A stretch of DNA of 48,726 nucleotides, taken from the NCBI RefSeq assembly GCF_904846055.1, contig NZ_CAJGYV010000002.1:1-48726 (forward strand). The letters run 5' to 3'. Each line of letters starts with the position of its first letter. The stretch's first letter is position 1. The position numbers and the translations under genes are program-made. The notes under the pieces were generated by a model. It saw only the letters and a list, made by a program, of their open reading frames with translations, did no database searches and was not told the origin of the DNA. Below, piece by piece: positions 10,273 through 20,137 of this stretch. This DNA is from Psychrobacter ciconiae (lineage in GTDB: Bacteria; Pseudomonadota; Gammaproteobacteria; Pseudomonadales; Moraxellaceae).

Positions 10273-11292
10273 ATGTTTAATTTAAATTACTCTAAAGCTG
10301 ATTCATCAACATTCATTATCAAATCCGTCAATGGTCGCGTTCGCCAACAAGGTAAAGGCTTGAGTTTTTGGTATAACTCCGCCACAACCTCCATTGCGGC
10401 ATTGCCTTTAAACGCTCAAGAAGCACCTTTTATTTTTAATTTCCAAACCTCGGACTTTCAGGGTTTACGTATTCAAGGGCAAATCTCATTTCAGGTTAAA
10501 GCGCCCGAAAAAGCCGCAGAAGTACTCAACTTTAACTTGAGCAAAAACGGCAAATCGTATGCTTCTGAAGATCCGCTCAAACTCAGTGATCGTGTTGTAC
10601 GTATTGCACAAACCTTAATTCAAGCAAAGATCCAAAGTACACCACTTAGAGAAGCGTTATTACTTAGCCAATCATTAGTGACTTTAGTGATGGAACAATT
10701 AATTGAACATCCATCATTAGAGGCATTAGGTATTGCGATTTTAGATGTCTCTATAGCGGCAATCACACCATCACCAGAAACCTTAAAAGCACTAGAAGCT
10801 GAAGCGAGAGAATCCTTACTGAAAGAAGCCGACGATGCCATTTATGCTCGTCGTAAATTCTCAGTAGAACAAGAGCGCACCATTAAAGAGGCTGAATTAG
10901 AAACCGATTTATCTGTTCAACGTAAACGCCAAGAGATTGAAGAAGCACGTTTAGAAAACGAACGTACATTACTACGCGAACAAGCTGAGATTGAAAAAGA
11001 ACGCCTTGAAGCCAAAGTTAATGCGGAAGCAAAACGCAAAGAACTAGTCGCATTAAGTGCTGAAAATCAGCGAACACAATCAGAAGCGGATGCTTATGCT
11101 ATTGAAGCTACCATGCGTGCTTATCGTGAATTACCAGTTGAGAACCTAAAAGCAATGGCATTAGCAAAAATGGACTCACAACAATTAATGGCAATGGCAT
11201 TTGAAACCTTAGCACTGAATTCAGGAAAAATCGGCGAGTTGAATATCACACCTGATTTATTTAGCCAATTTATGAAAAAAGGCAGTAAATAA
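10273..11292 (+). CDS. SPFH/prohibitin-domain protein
   Basis: The 339-residue protein has a prohibitin/stomatin-like SPFH domain over about residues 1-170 (including YNSATTSIAALPLNAQEAPF). A long charged coiled coil at about 180-275 follows (repeated EAxLExE patterns), then a helical tail. No N-terminal membrane anchor is visible, so it may be cytosolic or peripheral. Its stop overlaps the start of the NAD-kinase-like gene by one base, and it sits behind NrtR-type operators. A link to NAD metabolism is therefore likely; its exact role is unknown. Confidence 0.8.
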   Translation: MFNLNYSKADSSTFIIKSVNGRVRQQGKGLSFWYNSATTSIAALPLNAQEAPFIFNFQTSDFQGLRIQGQISFQVKAPEKAAEVLNFNLSKNGKSYASEDPLKLSDRVVRIAQTLIQAKIQSTPLREALLLSQSLVTLVMEQLIEHPSLEALGIAILDVSIAAITPSPETLKALEAEARESLLKEADDAIYARRKFSVEQERTIKEAELETDLSVQRKRQEIEEARLENERTLLREQAEIEKERLEAKVNAEAKRKELVALSAENQRTQSEADAYAIEATMRAYRELPVENLKAMALAKMDSQQLMAMAFETLALNSGKIGELNITPDLFSQFMKKGSK

Positions 11293-12236
11293 TGCAACGT
11301 AACGAAGATTTTCGCTTTGTGCTGGTGATGAGAAAAAGCCGCTTACAGGAATTAATTGAGCGCTTTAATACCTGGTCACAAGCCAAATTCTATTTAGAAC
11401 ACAACAATGTTGAGGTAAAGGATTATCTCAATGAACACAATTTATATCAAAAGCAACTCACAGAAGCTGAGTTGATTTTAAAATCATTAGGACGATTTCA
11501 ACTTTTAGAAAGAGGCTTATTACCCAGCTATCAATTCTCACCTCACGATATTGTGGTGGTGATTGGTCAAGATGGGCTTGTTGCCAATACGCTGAAATAC
11601 CTTAATGGACAGCCTATCATTGCCATAAATCCTGATCCATCAAGGTGGGATGGTAAATTATTACCCTTTGAAATAGGGCAATTAAAAGAGACAGTTATTA
11701 ACACCATTAATAAAAAAATGCCATTTAAAACGGTCACTTTTGCACAAGCAACAACCAATGATGGTCAATCCTTATTAGCGGTTAATGACTTATTTATTGG
11801 CCCTAAAAGCCACACTTCCGCACAGTATATTTTGCAATGGAATGGCGCTGAAGAAGTGCAATCTTCATCAGGCATTATTGTATCAACAGGATTGGGATCA
11901 ACGGGGTGGTTTCAATCTATTCTTGCTGGTGCGATGGCAATTACAGGAGAAGCTTCGCACCCTCTATTACAAGGCTTTAGCTGGAGTGATCGAAAGCTAC
12001 AATTTAGTGTAAGAGAGCCATTTCCAAGTAGAACAACAGGTGTTGCACTGACTTTTGGCACTATTGAGCCTGACTCACCACTGCAATTAGGATCTTTGAT
12101 GCCAGAGAATGGCGTAATTTTCTCTGATGGCATCGAAGATGACTATTTACAATTTAATGCAGGTTGTATTGCTCACATTGGTATCGCTGACATACAAGGG
12201 CAACTAATTAGCCAAAAAGGGCGTCAGCGAATTTAG
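11292..12236 (+). CDS. NAD kinase-like protein
   Basis: The 314-residue protein shows an NAD-kinase-like fold. VVVIGQDGLVANTLKYL sits in the place of the family GGDG loop, and STGLGSTGWFQSIL in the place of the conserved TPTGSTAY loop. The first glycine of GGDG is kept but the second is glutamine, so catalytic activity or substrate may differ from true NAD kinase. The N-terminal ~90 residues are helical and not recognised. It is translationally coupled to the SPFH gene (1-base overlap) and ends 2 bp before the convergent tetR. Confidence 0.72.
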   Translation: MQRNEDFRFVLVMRKSRLQELIERFNTWSQAKFYLEHNNVEVKDYLNEHNLYQKQLTEAELILKSLGRFQLLERGLLPSYQFSPHDIVVVIGQDGLVANTLKYLNGQPIIAINPDPSRWDGKLLPFEIGQLKETVINTINKKMPFKTVTFAQATTNDGQSLLAVNDLFIGPKSHTSAQYILQWNGAEEVQSSSGIIVSTGLGSTGWFQSILAGAMAITGEASHPLLQGFSWSDRKLQFSVREPFPSRTTGVALTFGTIEPDSPLQLGSLMPENGVIFSDGIEDDYLQFNAGCIAHIGIADIQGQLISQKGRQRI

Positions 12237-12238
12237 AT

Positions 12239-12865
<627 letters not shown>

Positions 12866-12893
12866 CTACCTCAAAATAAAATAGCCTTGACAA

Positions 12894-12939
12894 TCTATCA
12901 CTGATAGAGATATTTTACACCCACTCTATCACTGATAGA
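12894..12939. promoter_or_regulatory. Two tet operators
   Basis: The palindrome TCTATCACTGATAGA occurs exactly twice (12894-12908 and 12925-12939) between tetR and tet(H). This is the standard two-operator layout of tetracycline efflux determinants, with overlapping divergent promoters. Confidence 0.95.
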
Positions 12940-12953
12940 TTTTTAGGATCTCA

Positions 12954-14135
12954 ATGAATAAATCAATTATTATTATACTGCTGATCACCGTATTAGATGC
13001 CATTGGTATCGGGCTTATCATGCCAGTACTCCCTACTCTATTAAATGAATTTGTCAGTGAAAATTCACTGGCAACCCATTACGGTGTGCTATTAGCGCTC
13101 TATGCTACCATGCAGGTTATTTTTGCTCCTATTCTAGGACGACTGTCTGATAAATACGGCAGAAAACCCATCTTGCTGTTTTCCCTTTTAGGCGCGGCAC
13201 TCGACTATCTTTTAATGGCATTCTCAACCACACTTTGGATGCTCTATATTGGGCGCATCATTGCGGGGATCACAGGCGCAACAGGTGCCGTATGTGCATC
13301 AGCGATGAGTGATGTGACTCCCGCTAAAAATCGAACTCGCTATTTTGGTTTCTTAGGTGGTGCTTTTGGTGTTGGCCTTATTATCGGCCCAATGCTAGGG
13401 GGATTATTAGGTGATATCAGTGCTCATATGCCATTTATTTTTGCCGCTATTTCACACTCGATATTATTAATACTCTCTTTGCTCTTTTTCCGAGAAACAC
13501 AAAAAAGAGAAGCGCTTGTTGCCAATAGGACACCTGAAAACCAAACTGCCTCAAATACAGTCACTGTTTTTTTTAAGAAAAGCCTCTACTTTTGGTTAGC
13601 AACCTATTTTATTATCCAGCTTATCGGGCAAATTCCTGCCACCATCTGGGTGCTGTTTACACAATATCGTTTTGATTGGAACACAACTTCTATCGGTATG
13701 TCTTTGGCGGTTCTGGGTGTATTACATATTTTCTTTCAGGCGATTGTCGCTGGGAAATTGGCACAAAAATGGGGCGAAAAAACCACCATTATGATCAGTA
13801 TGTCTATTGATATGATGGGCTGTTTATTATTAGCGTGGATAGGCCACGTTTGGGTCATCTTACCAGCATTAATTTGCTTAGCGGCAGGAGGTATGGGGCA
13901 ACCCGCATTACAAGGTTATTTATCAAAATCTGTCGATGATAATGCGCAAGGGAAATTACAAGGTACTCTGGTGAGCCTAACCAATATTACCGGGATCATT
14001 GGTCCCCTTTTATTTGCCTTTATTTATAGTTATAGCGTCGCTTATTGGGATGGTCTGTTATGGCTGATGGGGGCAATACTTTATGCTATGTTGCTTATTA
14101 CCGCTTATTTTCACCAAAGAAAAACCACACCTTAA
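12954..14135 (+). CDS. tet(H): Tetracycline efflux MFS transporter Tet(H), 3' end clipped
   Basis: This 12-segment major facilitator antiporter exports tetracycline-Mg in exchange for protons. The motif A loop GRLSDKYGRKP and the antiporter motif C region (GFLGGAFGVGLIIGPMLGG) are intact. It has 393 residues; I recall class H as about 400. The TAA stop is only 2-3 bases from the IS copy B boundary, so the last few residues are probably replaced by an IS-supplied stop. The lost tail is cytoplasmic and likely dispensable. Tet(J) is closely related and cannot be fully excluded from memory. Confidence 0.88.
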   Translation: MNKSIIIILLITVLDAIGIGLIMPVLPTLLNEFVSENSLATHYGVLLALYATMQVIFAPILGRLSDKYGRKPILLFSLLGAALDYLLMAFSTTLWMLYIGRIIAGITGATGAVCASAMSDVTPAKNRTRYFGFLGGAFGVGLIIGPMLGGLLGDISAHMPFIFAAISHSILLILSLLFFRETQKREALVANRTPENQTASNTVTVFFKKSLYFWLATYFIIQLIGQIPATIWVLFTQYRFDWNTTSIGMSLAVLGVLHIFFQAIVAGKLAQKWGEKTTIMISMSIDMMGCLLLAWIGHVWVILPALICLAAGGMGQPALQGYLSKSVDDNAQGKLQGTLVSLTNITGIIGPLLFAFIYSYSVAYWDGLLWLMGAILYAMLLITAYFHQRKTTP

Positions 14136-14163
14136 GGTACTCCCCAATGTCTAGACCAAATTA

Positions 14164-14907
14164 TCATAAAATTAAGATAGAGTTGGGTTGATAAAACGAT
14201 TTATTATCCGAACTATTGTTAGCCAGATAAACCTGTGCAGGAGTATGGTAATCGAGCGACTGATGTAAACGCTCATGATTGTAAAACTCGAAATACTCTT
14301 TCAAACCTGCTCTTGCCTGACTGACTGTCTCAAACTGTCGCAAATACACGCATTCATACTTCACTGACCGCCAAAGCCTTTCCACAAAGATATTATCCAG
14401 TGCCCTACCGCGACCATCCATACTGATAGCAATACCCTGCTCAATGAGCGGTCTGGTAAATCTTGGGCTGGTAAACTGAGAGCCTTGATCTGTATTAAAA
14501 ATCTCACAGCGTAACCCATTGTGCAATAAGCTGCTCACCGTATCCACGCAGAAATCCGCCTCAAGCGTGGTAGATAGCGACCAGTCTAGAACATAACGAC
14601 TGTACCAATCTATCACCGCCATCAAATATACGAAGCCCTTGGCTAGGCGAATATAGGTGATATCAGTACTCCACACTTGATTACAACGGCTAATCGGTAC
14701 ATGCCTAAGCAAGTACGGGTAAACTTGATGCTCAGAGTTAGGCTTACTCGTGTTAGGATGCTGATAAATAGCGTCTAGCCCCATTTGCCGTAGTAAGCGC
14801 CTAACTCGCTTTTCTCCCACTTGATAGCCTAGTTGCCTCAAATACGCTGTCATGCGTTTAACCCCATAAAATGGGGTCTTGGTGTACTGCTGGTCAAGCA
14901 GGTTCAT
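14164..14907 (-). CDS. IS3-family transposase OrfB (copy B)
   Basis: This is the same DDE catalytic domain as copy A, with open frame upstream to the A8G run. Both copies keep a full set of catalytic residues, so either could supply transposase. Confidence 0.88.
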   Translation of the reverse strand: MNLLDQQYTKTPFYGVKRMTAYLRQLGYQVGEKRVRRLLRQMGLDAIYQHPNTSKPNSEHQVYPYLLRHVPISRCNQVWSTDITYIRLAKGFVYLMAVIDWYSRYVLDWSLSTTLEADFCVDTVSSLLHNGLRCEIFNTDQGSQFTSPRFTRPLIEQGIAISMDGRGRALDNIFVERLWRSVKYECVYLRQFETVSQARAGLKEYFEFYNHERLHQSLDYHTPAQVYLANNSSDNKSFYQPNSILIL

Positions 14908-15038
14908 CAGGGTAATATCAAGCTCGCTGATGGGCTTTGGCTGATAGTACAGACTTGAGCGGTTGATACTGAGTAATTCACATTGCTTACGAACACTAAA
15001 ATCCTTGTTGTCAGGTTCTAGCAGTTGTTTACGAGTGC

Positions 15039-15329
15039 TCAGGGTAGCTGTAAGGACTTTTTTTTAAGCCAGTCTCTTTCGCTTATAACTTGCCCTAGCT
15101 GCCTATGTAGTTCATCGATAATAGCTTGCTGGGCTTGTTCGTTGGCTTGCTGTTTGGTATTGAATGCAGTAGGGATAACTGCCAAAGCCTGCTTTTTCCA
15201 GTTGCTGATTTGGGTTGCATGAACCCCATATTCTGTGGTTAACTCGTTGAGGGTCTTGTGTTCTTTGATGGCTTCAACGGCGACTTTGCTTTTAAATTCA
15301 GCATTGTGACGCTTACGTACTTTTGTCAT
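15039..15329 (-). CDS. IS3-family transposase OrfA (copy B)
   Basis: This is the same 96-residue protein as in copy A: an N-terminal helix-turn-helix, then a leucine-rich helix, ending at the A8G frameshift run. It is intact. Confidence 0.85.
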   Translation of the reverse strand: MTKVRKRHNAEFKSKVAVEAIKEHKTLNELTTEYGVHATQISNWKKQALAVIPTAFNTKQQANEQAQQAIIDELHRQLGQVISERDWLKKKSLQLP

Positions 15330-15402
15330 TAGATAGACCTCTTTTTCTAAAGGTTATTCTATCTTATTTGCTACAATTTTTTGGTCTAGTTTTCCGGGAG
15401 TA

Positions 15403-15662
15403 TTATATCTATCGATCCGTACTCTTTTTCATCATCTGTTAGATAATCAGGTGTATCCCAAGGGATATCTAGGATAAATAGATTATCAAACGTCAGTTTT
15501 GCTATATCATCAATGTATGCAAACTCACCAAATATATCGCTTTCAGAGATTTCTTGGTAATGTTCAAAAAAAATACTGATAGCCGATTTTGCTAATCACG
15601 ACAGGTGCAAATAACAATCGACGGCTCATTAAGTAATTACTAATTATCTCATTAAAATTCAT
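15403..15662 (-). pseudogene. Frameshifted and truncated gene of unknown function
   Basis: From an ATG at 15662 the minus strand reads MNFNEIISNYLMSRRL and on to IGYQYFF, then stops. After a one-base change in the run of eight A/T at 15566-15573 it continues as EHYQEISESDIFGEFAYIDD and on to LTDDEKEYGSID, where IS copy B cuts it. Acidic, soluble-looking sequence and codon-like structure on both sides of the run support a real former gene. I do not recognise the family. The gap 15663-15816 holds its promoter and that of the next, divergent gene. Confidence 0.55.
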
Positions 15663-15816
15663 AGTTCGTTCACCAAGCCGATTTTCCTATTCAATAGCCA
15701 TTCGTCAGGTGCTATTAGTGTGATAATAAGAAGTATCGAACGTAATAAAAAACCATACGCATTAATATAGTCACTATAATTACCAAGATGCTATTTATAA
15801 AAGAGGCTCTCTTCTA

Positions 15817-16386
15817 ATGAAAAGAACATCTGTTCGCTATTATATATTGGACAGTATGATAAACGTTAGTATAGCTGCATTAAGCATATTTGCAGCATTT
15901 ATCAGTATACTGAGCTATTACATTCTTCCAAATGAAACAATACTTGTAAAATATGTCGTACTTATCGTTTTTGCATTGTTTGTCGTTGCCTATCTTGGCT
16001 TTCATATAGCCAATAATATACATAAAGATCTCATAGATTCTTTAAATAGTGCTCCGTTAAGACCTAAGGTTATAAATGCTAGAAAGCCTCCAAAGTATTA
16101 CGGTGAGGCCATTGCTCTATTTGTAACAGAGCCTACGGAAATTTTATCGAATGACAGCATAGTTTCTATCTATATATTAGCAAATGAATTCGAAGAGTTA
16201 ATAGCGATTGGCAAGGTTATTAATGTTCAGGATGATAAAAAGGTTCAAGTATTAATCGTATACGACCATGATTTAAGTAAATATAAAGAGGGTATAATGA
16301 ATAATCATCATGATTTTTTAGAGAAGTTAGTCATAAAGCCTACTGTGCCTAGTTTTATATTCCAAGGAGACTTAAATGTTAGATAG
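15817..16386 (+). CDS. Membrane protein of unknown function, first gene of a pair
   Basis: The 189-residue protein has two strong hydrophobic segments near the N terminus (about residues 12-35 and 43-66), separated by a short loop, then a soluble domain of about 120 residues rich in beta-type sequence (YYGEAIALFVTEPTEILSNDS, then IAIGKVINVQDDKKVQVLIV). This suggests a membrane-anchored cytoplasmic or periplasmic domain. Its last 11 bp overlap the start of the next gene, so the two are co-translated. No family is recognised. Neighbours are a broken gene and a replication accessory gene. Confidence 0.65.
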   Translation: MKRTSVRYYILDSMINVSIAALSIFAAFISILSYYILPNETILVKYVVLIVFALFVVAYLGFHIANNIHKDLIDSLNSAPLRPKVINARKPPKYYGEAIALFVTEPTEILSNDSIVSIYILANEFEELIAIGKVINVQDDKKVQVLIVYDHDLSKYKEGIMNNHHDFLEKLVIKPTVPSFIFQGDLNVR

Positions 16387-16786
16387 TGCTATGAGTAGAC
16401 CGTTTCCTGCTTTGGTAGTGCAGAAATTAAACGAACATACCTTAGTAATTAATAGGGGTTCTATTGATGGCATAGAGGTTGGAGATGAGTTTCTAGTTTA
16501 CTATATAGATCCTGAAGAAATCATAGATCCTGAGACAGGGGAGAATCTTGGTAATTTAGAGATAGTGAGAGGTACAGCAGAAGCTACTCATGTACAATCT
16601 AAAATGACCACTATCAAATCAAACCGATTTGAAAACACGTCTGGAAAGATAATTCGTAGAAACCCCAGTCCTTTTAGTGCAATGAGTTCTGCTTTAGGTA
16701 TGGCAACTGAAATTGTAGAAACGCCGTCAAAAAACCTTGTTCCTTTTGATTCGCCTCAGGTAGGAGACAAGGTCAAAAGATATTAA
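16376..16786 (+). CDS. Small beta-rich protein of unknown function, second gene of a pair
   Basis: The 136-residue protein has a domain reading VVQKLNEHTLVINRGSIDGI and then EVGDEFLVY, with PETGENLGNLEIVRGTAEATHV after it. The pattern resembles the small beta-barrel found at the C terminus of FlgT-like and many uncharacterised proteins, which is a weak similarity. No membrane segment or signal is seen. Its ATG is inside the membrane-protein gene (11-bp overlap) behind a good AAGGAG site, so the two products are likely made together and may form a complex. Confidence 0.65.
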   Translation: MLDSAMSRPFPALVVQKLNEHTLVINRGSIDGIEVGDEFLVYYIDPEEIIDPETGENLGNLEIVRGTAEATHVQSKMTTIKSNRFENTSGKIIRRNPSPFSAMSSALGMATEIVETPSKNLVPFDSPQVGDKVKRY

Positions 16787-16854
16787 TATTAAAAATCATG
16801 TATCATGACGTACTGAACATACCATTTAAAACATGATTGAACATTAGGTATACC

Positions 16855-17418
16855 ATGAACATATCGGTATCAGAAGCATCGAAAAGATGGGGCGTATCAA
16901 GAACCACAATCTACAAAAAGATAGATGATGGCGAGCTTTCAAGAAATTCAGACAAGAAAATCGATACTACTGAAATGTTACGGGTGTTTGGAAACCCACC
17001 AAGCACTGAACGTACTGAACAAAATGGAAACAATGTTCACTGGACGCCAGTGAACAGTGAGGCTGAACAGGAAAACGTTCAGCTAAAACATCAATTGGAG
17101 ATGGAAAAACTAAAAAATGTCTACCTGCAGCAGCAGGTGGATCATCACAAGCAGTTGGTTGAAAATTATCAAAAGCAAATTGATCAGCTTAGCAAAAGTT
17201 TAGACAAAGCGAATGCTAGTATTCAAGACTTTGCACAAACTAAGTTGCTAGAAATGAAAAGCAGTTTATCAACAGATCCGCAGCCTCAATCTGAACCAAA
17301 AATAGAAGATACTCCAGTTGATGGTCCTCAAGATCCAAAATTACCTAAAGAACCAGCGACACCTCAATTAGACGCAAAAAAAGAAGGTAAACGTGGTTGG
17401 TTCACTTGGCTGAAATAA
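16855..17418 (+). CDS. Plasmid replication-associated DNA-binding protein
   Basis: The 187-residue protein has an N-terminal helix-turn-helix (SVSEASKRWGVSRTTIYKKI), a long coiled coil (about residues 75-140) and a proline-rich tail ending GKRGWFTWLK. This architecture is typical of the accessory protein that accompanies Rep_3 initiators on Moraxellaceae plasmids. I chose the ATG at 16855 because the homology-like part starts there; a TTG 18 bp upstream is less likely. Several GAACAT/GAACATT words occur just upstream and may be binding sites. It is now far from rep (37844-39163), apparently because mobile DNA has piled up between them. Confidence 0.75.
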   Translation: MNISVSEASKRWGVSRTTIYKKIDDGELSRNSDKKIDTTEMLRVFGNPPSTERTEQNGNNVHWTPVNSEAEQENVQLKHQLEMEKLKNVYLQQQVDHHKQLVENYQKQIDQLSKSLDKANASIQDFAQTKLLEMKSSLSTDPQPQSEPKIEDTPVDGPQDPKLPKEPATPQLDAKKEGKRGWFTWLK

Positions 17419-17440
17419 ATGAGCTGTGGCCAATCAAGTT

Positions 17441-18073
17441 TTAACTAGTAGAATTTTTCAACTCTTGTGATACATTAGAAATCAATTGCCTTGAGCATTT
17501 TACCGTCTGTTGAATATCTGAGTAACTGTGACCTGATTTCAGAAGGCTGGCAATAATTTTACGCTTTTCTATATCCTTTCCCCGTCCTTTGTATTTACCT
17601 TGAGCTTTAGCACGTGCAATACCTTGCATTTGACGGTTACGTCTATCCTCATAATCCTTTCTAGCAATGGCCGCTAGCATATCAAGTAGCATGTCATTTA
17701 TAGCGCGTAGTACACTGTCCATGAACTCAGAGCTATTACCTTGTTGCAATGCCATATATGACGTAGGCAACTCCTTAGACACTACCGAAAGACGTTTGGC
17801 TGATAGTTTTCTCTTTAAGGTATCCCAGTCAGCTTGATTTAAACGTGCCAAACGGTCTATCTGTTCAACTAAGATCACATCTCCATCAGAAGCATCATCA
17901 ATGAGCTGCATGAGTTGTGGACGTTCTAGCGTCGCTCCTGACTCGTTCTCAGTATAGAATGCTGCGATTTTATGGCCATGCTCTCTAGCAAAAGCAATAA
18001 GTTCATCTTTAGCACGATTGGCATCTTGATCCTTGGTTGAGGCACGAAGGTAGGCTCTAATAAACATAAACAC
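17441..18073 (-). CDS. Serine recombinase (resolvase/invertase family)
   Basis: The 210-residue small serine recombinase has the catalytic serine in RAYLRASTKDQ, the DVILVEQIDRLARL region carrying the conserved arginine, and a C-terminal helix-turn-helix (HSYSDIQQTVKCSRQLISNV). Proteins of this type resolve plasmid multimers or cointegrates. A dimer-type site lies just upstream of its start, as expected for a self-regulating resolvase. It is convergent with the HTH gene at 16855-17418. Confidence 0.85.
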   Translation of the reverse strand: MFMFIRAYLRASTKDQDANRAKDELIAFAREHGHKIAAFYTENESGATLERPQLMQLIDDASDGDVILVEQIDRLARLNQADWDTLKRKLSAKRLSVVSKELPTSYMALQQGNSSEFMDSVLRAINDMLLDMLAAIARKDYEDRRNRQMQGIARAKAQGKYKGRGKDIEKRKIIASLLKSGHSYSDIQQTVKCSRQLISNVSQELKNSTS

Positions 18074-18075
18074 CC

Positions 18076-18118
18076 AAAATAGTCTGTTATAAGTAGTTTT
18101 ATTATATCAGTCTATTTT
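18076..18118. promoter_or_regulatory. Candidate res crossover site for the adjacent resolvase
   Basis: Two 17-bp arms, 18076-18092 (AAAATAGTCTGTTATAA) and 18102-18118, form an inverted repeat with 15 of 17 positions matching and a 9-bp spacer, directly upstream of the resolvase start. Two further copies of TTTTAGGTGGT follow (about 18115-18125 and 18150-18160) and could be accessory binding sites. Confidence 0.6.
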
Positions 18119-18216
18119 AGGTGGTCTATTAATATTTTATAAGGCGTTTTTAGGTGGTTCCGCTAGGGTATACCTTTTAGAACGCCACCGCTATTTTTAC
18201 TAACTGGATTTAATAA

Positions 18217-19749
18217 CTACAGACAGCTAGGTAAATGACGAGCAGGATCATTCTCACGTGCTGCCATAGCGTCTTCAACGCTCATGCCAAGGGCTTTGGC
18301 AACGCCTGTACCGTAAGCTGGATCACACCAGTTACAGTTGCGAATATGACGATATTTAATAAAATCAAGCGCATCACCCATCGCGCGGGCGGTATTATCA
18401 AACAACACTTGCTTTTGCTCATCGTTCATTAGGTTAAACAGTGCGCGCGGCTGGCTAAAATAATCACTATCGTCTTCACGGAAATCGTAATGCGCTGCGT
18501 AGCCATCAATCTTTAAAGCTGGCTCAGCGTACTGCGGCTGATCTTGCCACTGCTCAAAGCTGTTTGGCGTATAGTGTGGACGACCACCGTAGTTATCATC
18601 GACACGCATTTGACCGTCGCGGTGGTTACTGGTCACCGGACAACGAGGTTTGTTGACTGGGATCTGCTTGTGATTGACGCCAACGCGATAACGCTGAGCA
18701 TCGGCGTAGCTAAAGAGACGCGCTTGTAGCATACGGTCTGGTGAGGCACTGATGCCAGTCACGAGATTGTTCGGCGCAAAAGCCGCCTGCTCGACGTCTA
18801 AGAAATAATTGTCTGAGTTTTTATTAAGCTCAATCTCGCCAACTTCAATCAGCGGATAATCCCCTTTTGGCCATACCTTGGTCAAATCAAACGGATGGTA
18901 AGGTACTGTATCGGCATCGGTTTCTGGCATGATTTGCACGTACATTTTCCACTTCGGAAAGTCGCCATTGTCGATGGCATTGAGCAAATCTTCTTGATGG
19001 CTTTCACGATTCGAGGCGATAATTTCAGCAGCTTCGGCGTCGGTTAGGTTTTCAATACCTTGCTGAGTACGGAAATGAAACTTGACCCAAAAACGCTCAT
19101 TATCGCTATTGATAAAGCTATAAGTATGCGAGCCAAAGCCATGCATATGTCTATAAGAGGCTGGGATACCGCGGTCGCTCATGGTAATGGTGACTTGGTG
19201 CAAAGACTCTGGCAATAATGTCCAAAAGTCCCAGTTATTGGTCGCCGAACGCATATTGGTACGTGGGTCACGCTTGACCGCTTTATTTAAATCTGGAAAT
19301 TTGCGCGGGTCACGAACGAAGAACACTGGCGTATTATTACCGACCAAATCCCAAATGCCTTGCTCGGTATAGAATTTTAGGGCAAAACCGCGAATATCAC
19401 GCTCAGCATCAGCCGCACCGCGCTCACCTGCCACCGTACTAAAGCGCGCAAACATCTCCGTTTGCTTGCCCACTTCGCTAAAAATATCAGCACGCGTATA
19501 TTGAGTAATGTCATTAGTGACAGTGAAAGTACCAAACGCGCCCGAACCTTTGGCGTGCATACGGCGCTCAGGGATAACCTCGCGGTTTAAATCAGCGAGC
19601 TTTTCGTTAAGCCATAAGTCCTCTGCAAGTAGAGGACCGCGTTTACCAGCGGTTTTGCTATTTTCATTATCAACCACTGGCGCACCATTACTCATGGTCA
19701 ACGGCGTCATATCGTAAGGGCATTTTTTATCGTTCATGTCGTTGCTCAT
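18217..19749 (-). CDS. katA: Monofunctional haem catalase
   Basis: The 510-residue clade-3-size catalase converts hydrogen peroxide to water and oxygen. The distal haem histidine is H65 in [13 protein letters not shown], the asparagine lies in the [14 protein letters not shown] region, and the proximal tyrosine is in the signature [15 protein letters not shown] chose the ATG giving MSNDMNDKK because an AAGGAG site lies just before it; an in-frame ATG 39 bp upstream lacks one. Complete and apparently active. It lies between the resolvase and an IS, so it may be acquired cargo. Its promoter lies in 19750-20087, where I see no other gene. Confidence 0.95.
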   Translation of the reverse strand: MSNDMNDKKCPYDMTPLTMSNGAPVVDNENSKTAGKRGPLLAEDLWLNEKLADLNREVIPERRMHAKGSGAFGTFTVTNDITQYTRADIFSEVGKQTEMFARFSTVAGERGAADAERDIRGFALKFYTEQGIWDLVGNNTPVFFVRDPRKFPDLNKAVKRDPRTNMRSATNNWDFWTLLPESLHQVTITMSDRGIPASYRHMHGFGSHTYSFINSDNERFWVKFHFRTQQGIENLTDAEAAEIIASNRESHQEDLLNAIDNGDFPKWKMYVQIMPETDADTVPYHPFDLTKVWPKGDYPLIEVGEIELNKNSDNYFLDVEQAAFAPNNLVTGISASPDRMLQARLFSYADAQRYRVGVNHKQIPVNKPRCPVTSNHRDGQMRVDDNYGGRPHYTPNSFEQWQDQPQYAEPALKIDGYAAHYDFREDDSDYFSQPRALFNLMNDEQKQVLFDNTARAMGDALDFIKYRHIRNCNWCDPAYGTGVAKALGMSVEDAMAARENDPARHLPSCL

Positions 19750-20137
19750 AGTAATACTCCTTTGAACAAAAAATGGATTAAAGTGCAAAATCTATTCTGA
19801 ATACGCTTCTATTAGTATACCCAGAATAAAGGTCATCTTTTCTGAAAAACGGCTATTTTTATTCATAACAACCTCTGCATTTAACGGCGCTGCCTTGTTA
19901 AGTATCATTACAACCGATTACTATATATTTGTATAATTAATTAACTACATGCTTTGGTTTTGTTTTTCAGAACTACTGTGTTCAATTTGTCCAAACGGCT
20001 ATTCCACTCTCAACATTGAAAGTGATTGAAAATAGAAGAGCATCTCACTAATCTATTGTTTTCGACCAAGAATACAACGGAGTCACGTGAACCGCCCCGG
20101 TATTGTCGGAGACTTAACATTCTGAGAGAATACGACA

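Larger units (their letters stand above)
14138..15402 (-). mobile_element. IS3-family insertion sequence, copy B
   Basis: This is identical in sequence, as far as I can read, to copy A, and in the same orientation (constant offset 7207). It has the same terminal repeats (TACTCCC outermost). On the left it abuts the tet(H) stop codon. On the right it truncates a minus-strand gene. No flanking duplication is visible. Confidence 0.85.
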
